Of a stretch of 64,000 nt of DNA, positions 43,894 to 52,681 are shown piece by piece. The number at the start of each line of letters is the position of its first letter. The first letter of the stretch is position 1. The stretch comes from Natrinema salaciae (lineage in GTDB: Archaea > Halobacteriota > Halobacteria > Halobacteriales > Natrialbaceae): positions 1 through 64,000 of the forward strand of contig NZ_FOFD01000002.1 of NCBI RefSeq assembly GCF_900110865.1, written 5' to 3'. The notes under the pieces were generated by a model. That model saw only the letters and a list, made by a program, of their open reading frames with translations, did no database searches and was not told where the DNA came from. The translations under genes and the position numbers were made by a program.

Positions 43894-45009
43894 ATGCGAC
43901 AACAGCTACTCGTTCTACTGACTGTTTTGCTAACAGTTTCTGCGATCGGTCCCGTCGCGGCCGGCGCGAACGCCGCGACCGGAACCGGCGTACAGGACTC
44001 GGGGGCACAGTGTGAGTATCCGCTGACGATGACCGACGCGACCGGTGAGGAGGTCACCATCGAGAGCGAACCCGACTCGATCGTGACGCTCTATCCGGGC
44101 GACGCACAACTCGCCTACTCCATCGGTGCCGAGGACAAAGTCGTCGGAATGCCCGTCAGCCAATACACCGAGTCACTCGACGCCGGTGACCGAACCGATA
44201 TCACCGGTGACGACGGGGTAACGCCCGTCGCCGAGGAGATCGTCGCGCTCGATCCGGACATCGTCCTCGCCGGGAACATCGCTCTGTACAATCAGGATCT
44301 CCTCGAGACGCTCGAGGAAGCCGGTATCACGGTCGTCGTCCTCGATACCGCAAACTCCCTCGACGACGTCCGCGAGAACGTCCGCGTGACCGGTCAGGTG
44401 ACCGGCGACTGCGAAAGCGCCGAGGAGACGGTCGACTGGATGGACGAGCGACTCGAGGTTTTCGAGAACGCACTCGAGAACGAGTCCGCGCCGCTCGCGT
44501 ACTACGACGGCGGCGAAGACGGAGATACCCACGGAACGGAGACGTTCCAACACGACGTGATGACCACCGCGGGACTGGAAAACCTGGCCGCAGCAGTCGG
44601 CGAGAGCGGCTGGGTCCAGCTCAACTCGGAGGTCGTCGTCGACGAGGATCCCGAGTGGATCGTCTATCCCGACCGGACGGATGCCCCACCGACGGCGGAG
44701 CATCTTCAGGAGACGACCGCCGTTCAGGAGGACAACATCGTTGCGGTCGACGACAACGCGATGAGTCAGCCCGGTCCCGACGTCGTCTACGCGATCGAAG
44801 CGATCGTCGAGGAGGTCCATCCCGAGATCTACAGCGAGATCGAAGGCGATCTCGAGGCGGTCGACGAAGCGTACAGTGACGACGGAAACGAGACGGAAAA
44901 CGAATCGGACGGCGGTGAGAGCGGTGAAAGCGCCATTCCCGGATTCGGCGTTCCCGCTGCGCTAGCCGCCCTTCTGGCCCTCGCCGGTCTCGTCGCCCGT
45001 CGACGATAA
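43894..45009 (+). CDS. btuF: Cobalamin-binding protein BtuF with PGF-CTERM anchor
   Basis: A 371-residue extracellular binding protein. A Sec signal (LLVLLTVLLTVSAIGPVAAG) is followed by a TroA/BtuF-like fold: SIVTLYPGDAQLAYSIGAEDKVVGMP near residue 62, EEIVALDPDIVLAGNIALY near 113 and ENIVAVDDNAMSQPGPDVVYAIEAIVE-like late sequence. The C-terminus has an acidic linker and then PGFGVPAALAALLALAGL-RRR, a PGF-CTERM signal processed by archaeosortase A and lipid-linked. It delivers corrinoid to BtuCD. The gene is divergent from btuCD. Confidence 0.92.
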   Translation: MRQQLLVLLTVLLTVSAIGPVAAGANAATGTGVQDSGAQCEYPLTMTDATGEEVTIESEPDSIVTLYPGDAQLAYSIGAEDKVVGMPVSQYTESLDAGDRTDITGDDGVTPVAEEIVALDPDIVLAGNIALYNQDLLETLEEAGITVVVLDTANSLDDVRENVRVTGQVTGDCESAEETVDWMDERLEVFENALENESAPLAYYDGGEDGDTHGTETFQHDVMTTAGLENLAAAVGESGWVQLNSEVVVDEDPEWIVYPDRTDAPPTAEHLQETTAVQEDNIVAVDDNAMSQPGPDVVYAIEAIVEEVHPEIYSEIEGDLEAVDEAYSDDGNETENESDGGESGESAIPGFGVPAALAALLALAGLVARRR

Positions 45010-45117
45010 CCCGCTGGCCGGTTGCGGGTCCCGTTTCGCGACCCCGTTCGATCTCGCGTCGCCCGTCGACGTATCGTTTTGAAAAGGGTTTACTCGCCGG
45101 CCCTCCCAGCAACGCGC

Positions 45118-45399
45118 ATGGTCGAGAACGTCATCTGGCCCGCCTATCTCGATGCGGCCCTCTCGCGGGCCGAGGGACGGCGCGTGGCCGAGGATCTGGC
45201 GGTCGAGGAACCGACGGTCGACGAGATCGCGAAAGCCGTCCAGCAGATCGGGTACGACGCCACGATCGAGCGGGACAAAGCCTACTCGCGGGAGCCGTGG
45301 GCCGACCGCGGTCGGGTCGTCGTCCGAGGGGCCGACGACTCAACGAAAAACGACCTCGTCCAGGCCGTCGCGGCGTACGTCGTCGCGATGCGCGAGTGA
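45118..45399 (+). CDS. srp19: Signal recognition particle subunit SRP19
   Basis: A 93-residue protein that binds the tips of helices 6 and 8 of SRP RNA and helps SRP54 load. The family pattern [37 protein letters not shown] is at the N-terminus, followed by the basic region [17 protein letters not shown]. The next gene begins one base after the stop codon, so the two form an operon. Confidence 0.95.
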   Translation: MVENVIWPAYLDAALSRAEGRRVAEDLAVEEPTVDEIAKAVQQIGYDATIERDKAYSREPWADRGRVVVRGADDSTKNDLVQAVAAYVVAMRE

Positions 45400-45400
45400 G

Positions 45401-45658
45401 ATGCGCCGGGTTGGCGCAGTCGTCCGCACCGCACAGGGCCTCGCCGTCCTGCGGGCGGACGACGCTGACGGGACCGACGGCGACGGCGACGACGCGTTCC
45501 GCGACGAAATCGGCACCATGGTCCTCGACGACTCCCTCGAGGAGGTCGGCCGCGTCGTCGACGTCTTCGGTCCGGTCTCGAGGCCGTATCTGGCGGTGAC
45601 ACCGGACGACGATGTCCACCTGCCGTCGCTGGTCGGTTCGACGCTGTACGCGCGGTAG
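45401..45658 (+). CDS. gar1: H/ACA RNP protein Gar1
   Basis: An 85-residue protein of the Gar1/Naf1 fold: MRRVGAVVRTAQGLAVLRADD, IGTMVLDDSLEEVGRVVDVFGPVSRPYLAV. Gar1 binds Cbf5 and regulates substrate release in RNA-guided pseudouridylation. It starts 1 nt after srp19; this pairing is common in haloarchaea. A short acidic insert (DADGTDGDGDD) is haloarchaeal. Confidence 0.92.
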   Translation: MRRVGAVVRTAQGLAVLRADDADGTDGDGDDAFRDEIGTMVLDDSLEEVGRVVDVFGPVSRPYLAVTPDDDVHLPSLVGSTLYAR

Positions 45659-45774
45659 CTCGTCTCGCGGGGACCTCTCGGTCGGGGCTGGTGCTCCGCC
45701 GCCCGGACTCCCGCTCGGTTCGCTGCGAGTTCGGAGTGGAAAAACCAATAGGAGCGGGGTGCGAACGCCGCGCT

Positions 45775-46803
45775 ATGAACGACCGGACCCGGATCCTCGC
45801 CGCCGTCGGCGTGACGGTCCTCCTGTTTCTCGGCGTCCAGCTCGGTGCGCTGGCGCTGATCGAGCCGTTCACCGAGTCGGAACGCCAGGCAGTCGAGAAC
45901 CCCGAGGACCCGACCAACAGTATCCTCTACGTCGGGGTCATGCTCGTCGCGACCGGGCTCATGCTCGCGGCGTTCAAGTACGACCTCGACCACCTCATCA
46001 GGCTCCTGCTCGTCGGCGTCAGCGTGATGATCTCGTGGTACGTCTTCGCCGAACTCGTCCCGCCGCTGGTCGAACCGATGGTCTCGGGCGGCGTCGCGGA
46101 CGCCCTCGCGATCGCCGCCTCGCTGGCCGTCGGCGCGGCGCTGCTGTGGTATCCCGAGTGGTACGTCATCGACAGCGCGGGCGTGTTGATGGGGGCCGGT
46201 GCCGCCGCACTCTTTGGCATCAGCTTCGGGCTCCTCCCGGCGTTGCTCCTCCTCTCGGTCCTCGCCGTCTACGACGCGATCAGCGTCTACGGCACCGAAC
46301 ACATGCTGGACCTCGCCGAAGGCGTGATGGATCTCAAGATTCCCGTCGTCCTCGTCGTGCCGACGACCCTCTCGTACTCCTATCTCGCCGCCGACAGCAC
46401 GGACGACGTCCTCGAGGACGGCGGAGCCGAGACCGCCGTCGACGACGACGCGACTGCGAATGCGGATCCCGAAACCGGGACGAGTGACGATGCCGAGACG
46501 GAGGCCCTCGAGCGCGACGCGCTGTTCATCGGCCTCGGGGACGCCGTTATTCCGACGATCCTCGTCGCCAGCGCGGCCGCCTTCCTCGAGGTCGACCCGC
46601 TCGCGGTTCCCGGTCTCGCGTTGAACCTGCCGGCACTCGGCGCGGCCTTCGGAACGATCGCCGGACTGCTCGTGCTCATGTACATGGTGCTCGAGGGACG
46701 AGCCCACGCCGGCTTGCCGCTGCTCAACGGCGGTGCGATCGGTGGCTATCTGCTCGGCGCGCTCGCGAGCGGGCTCTCGCTCGCGACCGCGATCGGTCTC
46801 TAG
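45775..46803 (+). CDS. Presenilin/signal-peptide-peptidase-like intramembrane protease
   Basis: A 342-residue, nine-helix membrane protein of the archaeal presenilin homologue family (PSH). The first catalytic Asp is in VLAVYDAISVYGTE near residue 164 and the second in LFIGLGDAVIPT near 262. The downstream GLPLLNGGAIGGY takes the place of the PAL motif. A hydrophilic, acidic loop (about 205-255) separates the halves. It cuts membrane-embedded peptides; archaeal substrates are unknown. Its stop codon shares the tetranucleotide CTAG with the convergent lipoprotein gene. Confidence 0.9.
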   Translation: MNDRTRILAAVGVTVLLFLGVQLGALALIEPFTESERQAVENPEDPTNSILYVGVMLVATGLMLAAFKYDLDHLIRLLLVGVSVMISWYVFAELVPPLVEPMVSGGVADALAIAASLAVGAALLWYPEWYVIDSAGVLMGAGAAALFGISFGLLPALLLLSVLAVYDAISVYGTEHMLDLAEGVMDLKIPVVLVVPTTLSYSYLAADSTDDVLEDGGAETAVDDDATANADPETGTSDDAETEALERDALFIGLGDAVIPTILVASAAAFLEVDPLAVPGLALNLPALGAAFGTIAGLLVLMYMVLEGRAHAGLPLLNGGAIGGYLLGALASGLSLATAIGL

Positions 46804-47501
46804 TCGCCGCTCCCGTCGGTATCGTCGTCCTCGACGATCTCGACCTCGAGGTCGTCGTACTGGACGAGCCCCCGAATCAGCGTGTCGATTCGGCCCTCCT
46901 CCGACGCACCCGAGAGAACGTCGTCGGTTGGGTAGACGGCGGCGAGCGCGACGTAATCGCCCTCGTGCGTTCGCTGGATGGTGTCGAGGACGACGCCGAT
47001 CTCGTACGTTTCCTGTAGCGTGGCCGTCCCCTCGTACGACTGGAGCGAAAACCGTTCGCCCAGTGCCTCGAGCGCGCGGCCGCCGACGGCGCGAACGATC
47101 TCGAGGTCCGCGTAGTGGTTCTGGGCGCGTTCCGCGAGCTGTCTGTTCGAGAACTCGCCGAGGGGGTCGAACTCCTCGCCGCTGACGCTGACTTGCGGCG
47201 CCGCGAACACGCCGAACGCACCGGCTCGAAGCGGCTCCTCGCCGAACTGCTCGGCCGGGAGGTCGATCGACCGGTCGTAGACGCTACAGTAGCTCGTCAC
47301 CTCGACCGTCTCGCCGCCAACGTCAGTCTCGTCGATCCATCTCTTCGTCCCCCGGTACTCGTAGCCGGCTTCCGCCGCCGCGTCCTCGGAGACGCGCGCC
47401 GGGGCCGCCGAAAACGTCGTCGCCTCGGTATCGCTGAGGCAGCCGGCGACCGCGCCGACGCCGCCGACCGCGAGTGCGCCGATAAACCGCCGTCGATTCA
47501 T
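46800..47501 (-). CDS. Predicted lipoprotein (DUF6517-like)
   Basis: A 233-residue protein with a Tat-type start (MNRRRFIGALAVGGVGAVAGC) and lipobox Cys21. The mature part shows the haloarchaeal family pattern FSAAPARVSEDAAAEAGYEYRGTKRW, VEVTSYCSVYDRSIDLP and FGVFAAPQVSV. Function unknown; probably at the outer face of the membrane. The start at 47501 is fixed by the signal peptide. It overlaps the convergent protease gene by 4 bp. Confidence 0.82.
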   Translation of the reverse strand: MNRRRFIGALAVGGVGAVAGCLSDTEATTFSAAPARVSEDAAAEAGYEYRGTKRWIDETDVGGETVEVTSYCSVYDRSIDLPAEQFGEEPLRAGAFGVFAAPQVSVSGEEFDPLGEFSNRQLAERAQNHYADLEIVRAVGGRALEALGERFSLQSYEGTATLQETYEIGVVLDTIQRTHEGDYVALAAVYPTDDVLSGASEEGRIDTLIRGLVQYDDLEVEIVEDDDTDGSGD

Positions 47502-47587
47502 ATCACTCACTTCGACCAGATTCGCGGGAATAAGCGCCGCGGTGGTTGTCACTCGCTGATGACTCTTCGGGACCGTGTCAGGTCCGG

Positions 47588-48718
47588 CTAGAGTGCACCC
47601 ATCGAGACGCCCCGCAGTTCGAACCGCGCGCCGCCGTCGCGGCCCGCCGTCACCGTGATCGACCAGTCGTGTGCGTCGGCCACCTCGCGGACGATCGCGA
47701 GCCCGAGCCCGGAGCCGCCGTCCGCCGAGTATCCCGACTCGAACACCTGATCGCGAGCCGCGACGGGAATGCCGGGGCCGTCGTCTTCGACGTAGAACCC
47801 GTCGAGTACGGACCGTTCGGTCCGCCAGTCGGCACTCGACCGCTCGAGTCTCTCCCCACCGGTCGATGGATCACCGGCCGCGTCGGCTCCGGATTCCGTC
47901 TCGAGCACCCCGATCTCGACGGCGACGTCGTCGCCCGCGTGCTCGACGGCATTCCGAAAGAGGTTCTCGAAGAGGTGGCTCGCGAGCGAGGCGTTCGCGC
48001 GGATCGCGACGTCGTCGGAGACCGACACGCTCGCCGATCCGGTCCGGACGTTCGTCCACGCGGTTTCGACCGCGGTCGCGAGCGGAATGGATTCGGTCTC
48101 CTCGACGCGGTCGGTCGTCACGAGCACGAGCGCGTCGTCGATGATCGACTCCATACGCTCGAGCGACGAGCGCAGCGCGCTCCGATCGCCGTCCGTTTCC
48201 TCGAGGTCGACGGCGTCGTCCAACTCGAGGGCCTCCGCGCGGGCCAGTCCGACCGACAGCGGGTTCCGCAGATCGTGCGAGAGCAGTTTCGCGAACGACT
48301 CCATCCGGTCGGCCTGTTCCTGCGTTCGCTGCTCGAGTCGGTATCGCTCGGTGATGTCGACGTGCATGACGAGGACGTACTCGTCGCCGTCGTGGTCGTA
48401 CGGCGTCGCTTCCATCGTGAACCAGTGGTCCCCCTCCGGCGTGTGGCAGGGGTACTCGAGCGTGAACGCTTCGCACTCGCCGGCCGCGACGGCCCGGATC
48501 CCGCGTGCCGCTTCCGTTGCGTCGGGATCGTCGCTGCCGTCGCAGACCGCGAGGTAGTTTCGTCCGATGCCGCCCGCGTTCCCGGACTGTCCCTGTTCGA
48601 CCCCGAACGCGTCCCACGACTCGTTCGTGTAGACGATCTCGCCCTCGTCGTCGAGGATAGCGATGCGTGCCGGCAGGGCGTCGAACCCGGCGGTGACGAA
48701 CGAATTCGACCGTTTCAT
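47588..48718 (-). CDS. PAS-domain sensor histidine kinase
   Basis: A 376-residue soluble kinase. A PAS domain (about 15-125; ILDDEGEIVYTNESWDAFG and the end block YVLVMHVDITERYRLE) is followed by the H-box SHDLRNPLSVGLARAEALE with His148, then the ATPase domain: N-box HLFENLFRNAVEHAG, G1 EDDGPGIP and G2 GGSGLGLAIVREVADAH. There is no membrane segment, so it senses an internal signal. No response regulator gene is adjacent; orphan kinases are common in haloarchaea. Confidence 0.92.
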   Translation of the reverse strand: MKRSNSFVTAGFDALPARIAILDDEGEIVYTNESWDAFGVEQGQSGNAGGIGRNYLAVCDGSDDPDATEAARGIRAVAAGECEAFTLEYPCHTPEGDHWFTMEATPYDHDGDEYVLVMHVDITERYRLEQRTQEQADRMESFAKLLSHDLRNPLSVGLARAEALELDDAVDLEETDGDRSALRSSLERMESIIDDALVLVTTDRVEETESIPLATAVETAWTNVRTGSASVSVSDDVAIRANASLASHLFENLFRNAVEHAGDDVAVEIGVLETESGADAAGDPSTGGERLERSSADWRTERSVLDGFYVEDDGPGIPVAARDQVFESGYSADGGSGLGLAIVREVADAHDWSITVTAGRDGGARFELRGVSMGAL

Positions 48719-48864
48719 TGTGCCCTCTAGAGGGGCCACCTACTTGAGCCGTGTTGCCAACGAGACAGTCACGTGCTCGCAACGATCACGATCTCGTACT
48801 CTCCGCACCGCGGTCGCCGACCGAACGCGGACGGTGCGGTCCCGCCGGTGGGAGCGCGACCGCC

Positions 48865-50388
48865 TCACTCGCTTGACGGGAGTCGATACGTCGGCCCGTC
48901 GTCCGTGTCCTGCACTTCGATTCCCAGCGCCTCGAGTTCGTCGCGCAGTTCGTCGGCCCGGTCGTAGTTGCCGGCCTCGCGCTCGCGCTCTCGCACGTCG
49001 AGGACGAGGTCCACGACGTCGCCCGCGAGTGCAGCCGAACCGGTCGTCTCGCCGGTAAAGGAGAATCCGAGCACGCCGCCCAGTTCCTCGAGCGCGTCGA
49101 CCGCCCGCTTGAGCCCGCGATAGTCGTAGCCGCCCGTTTCGGCGTCGCGTCCGCTCTCGCCGGCCGCGCTCTCGAGGTGTCGGTTGATCGCCGTCGCGAT
49201 CGATAGCAGCGCGGACTGGGCCTCTCGTGTGTTGAAGTCGTCGTTCATCGCGGTCGCGAACGCCTCGCGTGCGCCGTCGACCTCGTCACGGAGCGACTCG
49301 TCTTCGGTCTTCGAACTCGCCGCCGGCGAATCCAGCGCCTCGACGGCCGCCTCGTAGCCGCGCTCGAGCTGCCCCCATCGCTCTTCGGCCTCGGCGATCG
49401 TCTCGTCGGCGTAGAGCTGCGTGCTGTTGTACGAACCGGCGGTCAGGAACGTTCGCACGACGTTCGTCCCCCAGCGATCGATCGCTTCCGCGACCGTGAC
49501 GAAGTTGCCCAGGCTCGAGGACATCTTCTCTTCGTCCATCTGGAACAGTTCGCAGTGGAGCCAGTACTTCGCGAACTCCTGGCCGGTTGCGGCTTCGGAC
49601 TGGGCGATCTCGTTTTCGTGGTGTGGGAAGACCAGATCTCGACCCCCGACGTGGATATCCAAGGTTTCGTCCAGGTGGGTCATGCTCATCGCCGAGCACT
49701 CGATGTGCCAGCCGGGACGGCCCTCGCCCCACGGCGAGTCCCAGGTCAGGCCCGCCGGCGGATCGCCGCCGTGGTCGACGCCCTCGTGGCGGTGCTCCGC
49801 GACCGCGTCGGGATCGACGCCCCCCGCCTTCCAGAGCGCGAAGTCCGCCGGATTACGTTTCTCCGAGCGCTCGTCGGGATCGCCCTGGGACTCGATCTCG
49901 TCGAGTTCCTGGTTCGAGAGCTTTCCGTACTCGTCGAAGCGGGTCACGTCGAAGTACACGGAGCCGTTGGACTCGTAGGCGTACCCCTTCTCGATCAGCG
50001 TCTCGACGAGGTCGACGATCTCGGGAACGTGCTCGGACACCCGCGGGTAGACCTCCGCGCGCAGGAGGTTCAGCGAACGCATGTCGTCGATCGTCCGCTG
50101 GATGTAGGTCTCGGCGACCGCGGATTCGCTCTCGCCCAACTCGTCCTCGCCGACGCGGGCGACGATCTTCTCGTTGACGTCGGTGAAGTTCTCGACGTGA
50201 CGCACGTCGTAGCCGAGGGACTCGAGCCAGCGGTGCATGACGTCGACGTGGACCCACGACCGCGCGTGGCCCAGGTGTGGCGGGTCCGAAACCGTCAGGC
50301 CACAGTAGTAGAGGAGAACGTTCTCGGGGTCCCGTGGCTCGAACGGCTCTTTTGCGCCCGTCAACGTGTTCGTCACGTGCAGGGTCAT
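48865..50388 (-). CDS. cysS: Cysteinyl-tRNA synthetase
   Basis: A 507-residue class I synthetase. The HIGH-type motif is PPHLGHARSWV near residue 36, the zinc and Cys site includes YYCGLTVSD and WHIECSAMS, and KMSSSLGNF is near residue 288. A C-terminal helical anticodon-binding part (DAREREREAGNYDRADELRDEL-like) completes the chain. It charges tRNA(Cys). The start at 50388 excludes an upstream extension without homology. Normal family length. Confidence 0.96.
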   Translation of the reverse strand: MTLHVTNTLTGAKEPFEPRDPENVLLYYCGLTVSDPPHLGHARSWVHVDVMHRWLESLGYDVRHVENFTDVNEKIVARVGEDELGESESAVAETYIQRTIDDMRSLNLLRAEVYPRVSEHVPEIVDLVETLIEKGYAYESNGSVYFDVTRFDEYGKLSNQELDEIESQGDPDERSEKRNPADFALWKAGGVDPDAVAEHRHEGVDHGGDPPAGLTWDSPWGEGRPGWHIECSAMSMTHLDETLDIHVGGRDLVFPHHENEIAQSEAATGQEFAKYWLHCELFQMDEEKMSSSLGNFVTVAEAIDRWGTNVVRTFLTAGSYNSTQLYADETIAEAEERWGQLERGYEAAVEALDSPAASSKTEDESLRDEVDGAREAFATAMNDDFNTREAQSALLSIATAINRHLESAAGESGRDAETGGYDYRGLKRAVDALEELGGVLGFSFTGETTGSAALAGDVVDLVLDVREREREAGNYDRADELRDELEALGIEVQDTDDGPTYRLPSSE

Positions 50389-50641
50389 TACGCTCACTTC
50401 CCCCGGACGACAGTTAAACGGTGTGATGCCGCTCGAGCGCGGCGCTCGCCCGCAGTCACGGCGTGCCGCCGCTACGGGACGGGCGAACTGCTTTGACGCG
50501 TTCGGCAGAATTCCGCTTTCCATCCCGACCGAAGCGACGACCGAGAGCGATGCGGGCCGACGACGTCCCCGTCGACCGGCGCGTCGACGCCCCCGGCTGG
50601 TATCGAGCCGAACGCGAGCGAGGGATCGGACCGGCCGATCG

Positions 50642-51145
50642 TCACTCCGGCCGTACGCCGACCCGCTCGAGCGCGTCCTCGACGGCCCGCAGCGCGTTCG
50701 CCCCCTCGAGTCGATCGACGACGACCACCAACGTCCCGTCGGCGATACTCGCTGCGCTCGGCGAGAGCTCCTCGACCGAGAGATGCGCCATCACTGCGGT
50801 CAGCGCGGCCGTATCCACGTCGCCGGTCGCGACGATCGCCGTCCGGTCGCCGCCGCACGGACCGAAGGCCGTGCCACCGACGGCGAGGAGACCGTCGTTT
50901 TCCGGGCTCTCCGCCTCGATCGGACCGATCCCGCTTTCCATCCGTACCCGGACATCTCGTGACTCGGTCTCGTACGCCGGCAACTCGTCGGCGTACCGGC
51001 GCAGCGCCGTCGCGATCGCGTCCGTTTCCCCGTCGACCGCCAGGTAGCGAGCCGCCGCAGTGTAGTTGACGACGCCGGCCTGGAGGGCAGTCCGCAGGAA
51101 GGGGTGGCGGTCGACCGCCCGGCGGGTTTCGGCTGCCAGTGACAT
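50642..51145 (-). CDS. Conserved haloarchaeal protein, ACT-like pattern
   Basis: A 167-residue soluble protein. The N-terminal block is MSLAAETRRAVDRHPFLRTALQAGVVNYTAAARYL, and the second half has the beta-alpha rhythm TAIVATGDVDTAALTAVMAHL and DGTLVVVVDRLEGANALRAVEDAL, resembling an ACT fold. This layout occurs in haloarchaeal proteins of unknown function. An ATG at 51172 could extend it by nine residues. Confidence 0.7.
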   Translation of the reverse strand: MSLAAETRRAVDRHPFLRTALQAGVVNYTAAARYLAVDGETDAIATALRRYADELPAYETESRDVRVRMESGIGPIEAESPENDGLLAVGGTAFGPCGGDRTAIVATGDVDTAALTAVMAHLSVEELSPSAASIADGTLVVVVDRLEGANALRAVEDALERVGVRPE

Positions 51146-51371
51146 ATCGGGGACGGCGTCTCGAGCGGGCATAACAGTTGTTGGTAACGCACTCGAAGAG
51201 TGGTGGTGTGTTGTGCTACTCGTATGCATATCTTTAACCGTCTGCGGGATCTATCTCTTATACGGAATAACGATTCATATCGTGTGTTCGTGTCGCGGAA
51301 CGCGCCTCGTTCTTTCAACGTTGCGGTCACGTGTGGCACATTGTGTGGAGACGGGTTCCCGGACCGAATCT

Positions 51372-51560
51372 ATGACTGAAAACAGGAACACGACGCCAGA
51401 TGGAACTGGACAAATCTCACGGAACGTCCGTATCGTATGTACTGAATGCGCCTTCTCGAAGCTGGTCACGAAGGAAGGGGAAACGGCCGCAGAAGTAATT
51501 ATCGAACACGGACGGGAAACTGGCCACAAACTCACTGCCGAGGAACCTGACGACGAGTAA
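51372..51560 (+). CDS. Small protein with a Cys pair (62 aa)
   Basis: A 62-residue protein: RNVRIVCTECAFSKLVTKEGETAAEVIIEHGRETGHKL. The CxxC and two histidines at similar spacing suggest a small zinc finger (CCHH-like). Its ends are acidic. An AT-richer upstream region with TATA-like elements (51225-51275) precedes it. Function unknown; one of many haloarchaeal micro zinc-finger candidates. Confidence 0.7.
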   Translation: MTENRNTTPDGTGQISRNVRIVCTECAFSKLVTKEGETAAEVIIEHGRETGHKLTAEEPDDE

Positions 51561-51652
51561 GCCCACGTCGTTCCGACCCACTTCGATTTAGCGTGCTCGA
51601 ATATATCGAAACTGTGCACCGTGCGACGATCTACAGATGAACAAGGCGAGTA

Positions 51653-51740
51653 CCTCGGGGTCGTTCGGAAGATCGACGATCTTCCGTACTGACGAGAGAG
51701 CTTTGCTCTCGCGGACCACTTGACCCCGAAGCGGGTCACT
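51653..51740 (+). ncRNA. Candidate structured RNA or mobile-element remnant
   Basis: In the 293-bp spacer before the NifU-domain gene, an outer 8-bp stem pairs TCGGGGTC (51655-51662) with GACCCCGA (51722-51729). Inside are two hairpins: a 9-bp stem with 3-nt loop (51666-51686, CGGAAGATC/GATCTTCCG) and a 6-bp stem GAGAGC/GCTCTC with TTT loop (51696-51710). A competing hairpin GACCC/GGGTC lies at 51722-51737. This resembles a three-way junction. It might be a small RNA, or a relic of an IS200/IS605-type end with its guide-like RNA; neither is proven. Confidence 0.35.
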
Positions 51741-51853
51741 GATCCCGTCGCCGTCGTCGCAGCCGCGACCGTCGCCCCCGTTCGATCCGCGCCGATTCAG
51801 CGGTCGACGGGGTCGCCCGACAGTATATACCGCTTCGGTGCCTCGAGTCGCCT

Positions 51854-52180
51854 ATGAGTGAGTCCGATCAGGAGCAGTCCCCCGAGGACGTCGTCAGGGA
51901 GGAAATATCCCTGTTCCTCAGACGAAACTTTCCCCAGATCGAGATGCACGGCGGCGACTCGTCGATTACCGACGTCGATCTGGACGACCGCCGCGTCTCG
52001 ATCAATCTCACCGGGGCGTGCAGCGGCTGCGGCGTCAGCCCGATGACGACCCAGGCGATCCAGCAGCGCCTCCCGTCCGAGATCGACGCCATCGATCACG
52101 TCACCGTCAGTACCGGGCTCGACGGGCTGGCCGAAGAGAGTTCCTCGGGCCGGGACGTTCCGCCCGACGTGCCGTTCTGA
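51854..52180 (+). CDS. NifU C-terminal domain iron-sulfur scaffold protein
   Basis: A 108-residue protein: a short acidic start, then LFLRRNFPQIEMHGGDSSITDVDLDDRRVSINLTGACSGCGVSPMTTQAIQQRL. The CxxC pair in ACSGCGVSP is the cluster-binding site of Nfu-type carriers. It passes Fe-S clusters to target proteins in the cytoplasm. It is 68 bp upstream of a BolA gene, a meaningful pairing for Fe-S biogenesis. Confidence 0.92.
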   Translation: MSESDQEQSPEDVVREEISLFLRRNFPQIEMHGGDSSITDVDLDDRRVSINLTGACSGCGVSPMTTQAIQQRLPSEIDAIDHVTVSTGLDGLAEESSSGRDVPPDVPF

Positions 52181-52248
52181 GTCCGCCGGTCACCGTCTCG
52201 CTGGCCGCGACCGCGGCGCTTTTGCCGCGAGCGGCTCACGTTCCAGCT

Positions 52249-52509
52249 ATGCAACCAGCTACCGTCGAGGAGATCATCGAATCGAATCTCGAGGACGCCG
52301 ACGCGACGGTCACCCACGCACGCGACGAGCACGACGAGGACCACCTCGCCGCGACCGTCGTCTCCCCGGTCTTCGAGGGGCTGCCGCTGGTCCAGCAACA
52401 CCAGGCGGTGTACGACGCGCTCGGCGATCACATGACGACCGACATCCACGCCCTCGAGGTATCGACGTACACGCCCGAGGAGTACGAGGATCTCGAAGCC
52501 GACCGGTAA
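52249..52509 (+). CDS. BolA-family protein
   Basis: An 86-residue protein: VEEIIESNLEDADATVTHARDEHDEDHLAATVVSPVFEGLPLVQQHQAVYDALGDHMTTDIHALEVSTYTPEEY matches BolA, including the F-x-G-x-x-x-x-x-x-H turn. BolA proteins work with monothiol glutaredoxins or Nfu proteins in Fe-S delivery. The invariant C-terminal-half His in DIHALEV is present. Its location next to the NifU-domain gene supports that role. Confidence 0.88.
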   Translation: MQPATVEEIIESNLEDADATVTHARDEHDEDHLAATVVSPVFEGLPLVQQHQAVYDALGDHMTTDIHALEVSTYTPEEYEDLEADR

Positions 52510-52681
52510 CCGCGGACGGAGGCCGTGGCGTTCGATACCGCCCGCAAACGGCGCGTCGATCCCCGTTTTCACACCGTGAATCGGATGCATAGCCCGAAAG
52601 CGCCACGCAATATGAAAAATAGAGAGTGCATGAAGATTTTTCTGGACAATTATATGGCTGGTGTGGTCGTAATGCGAAACA

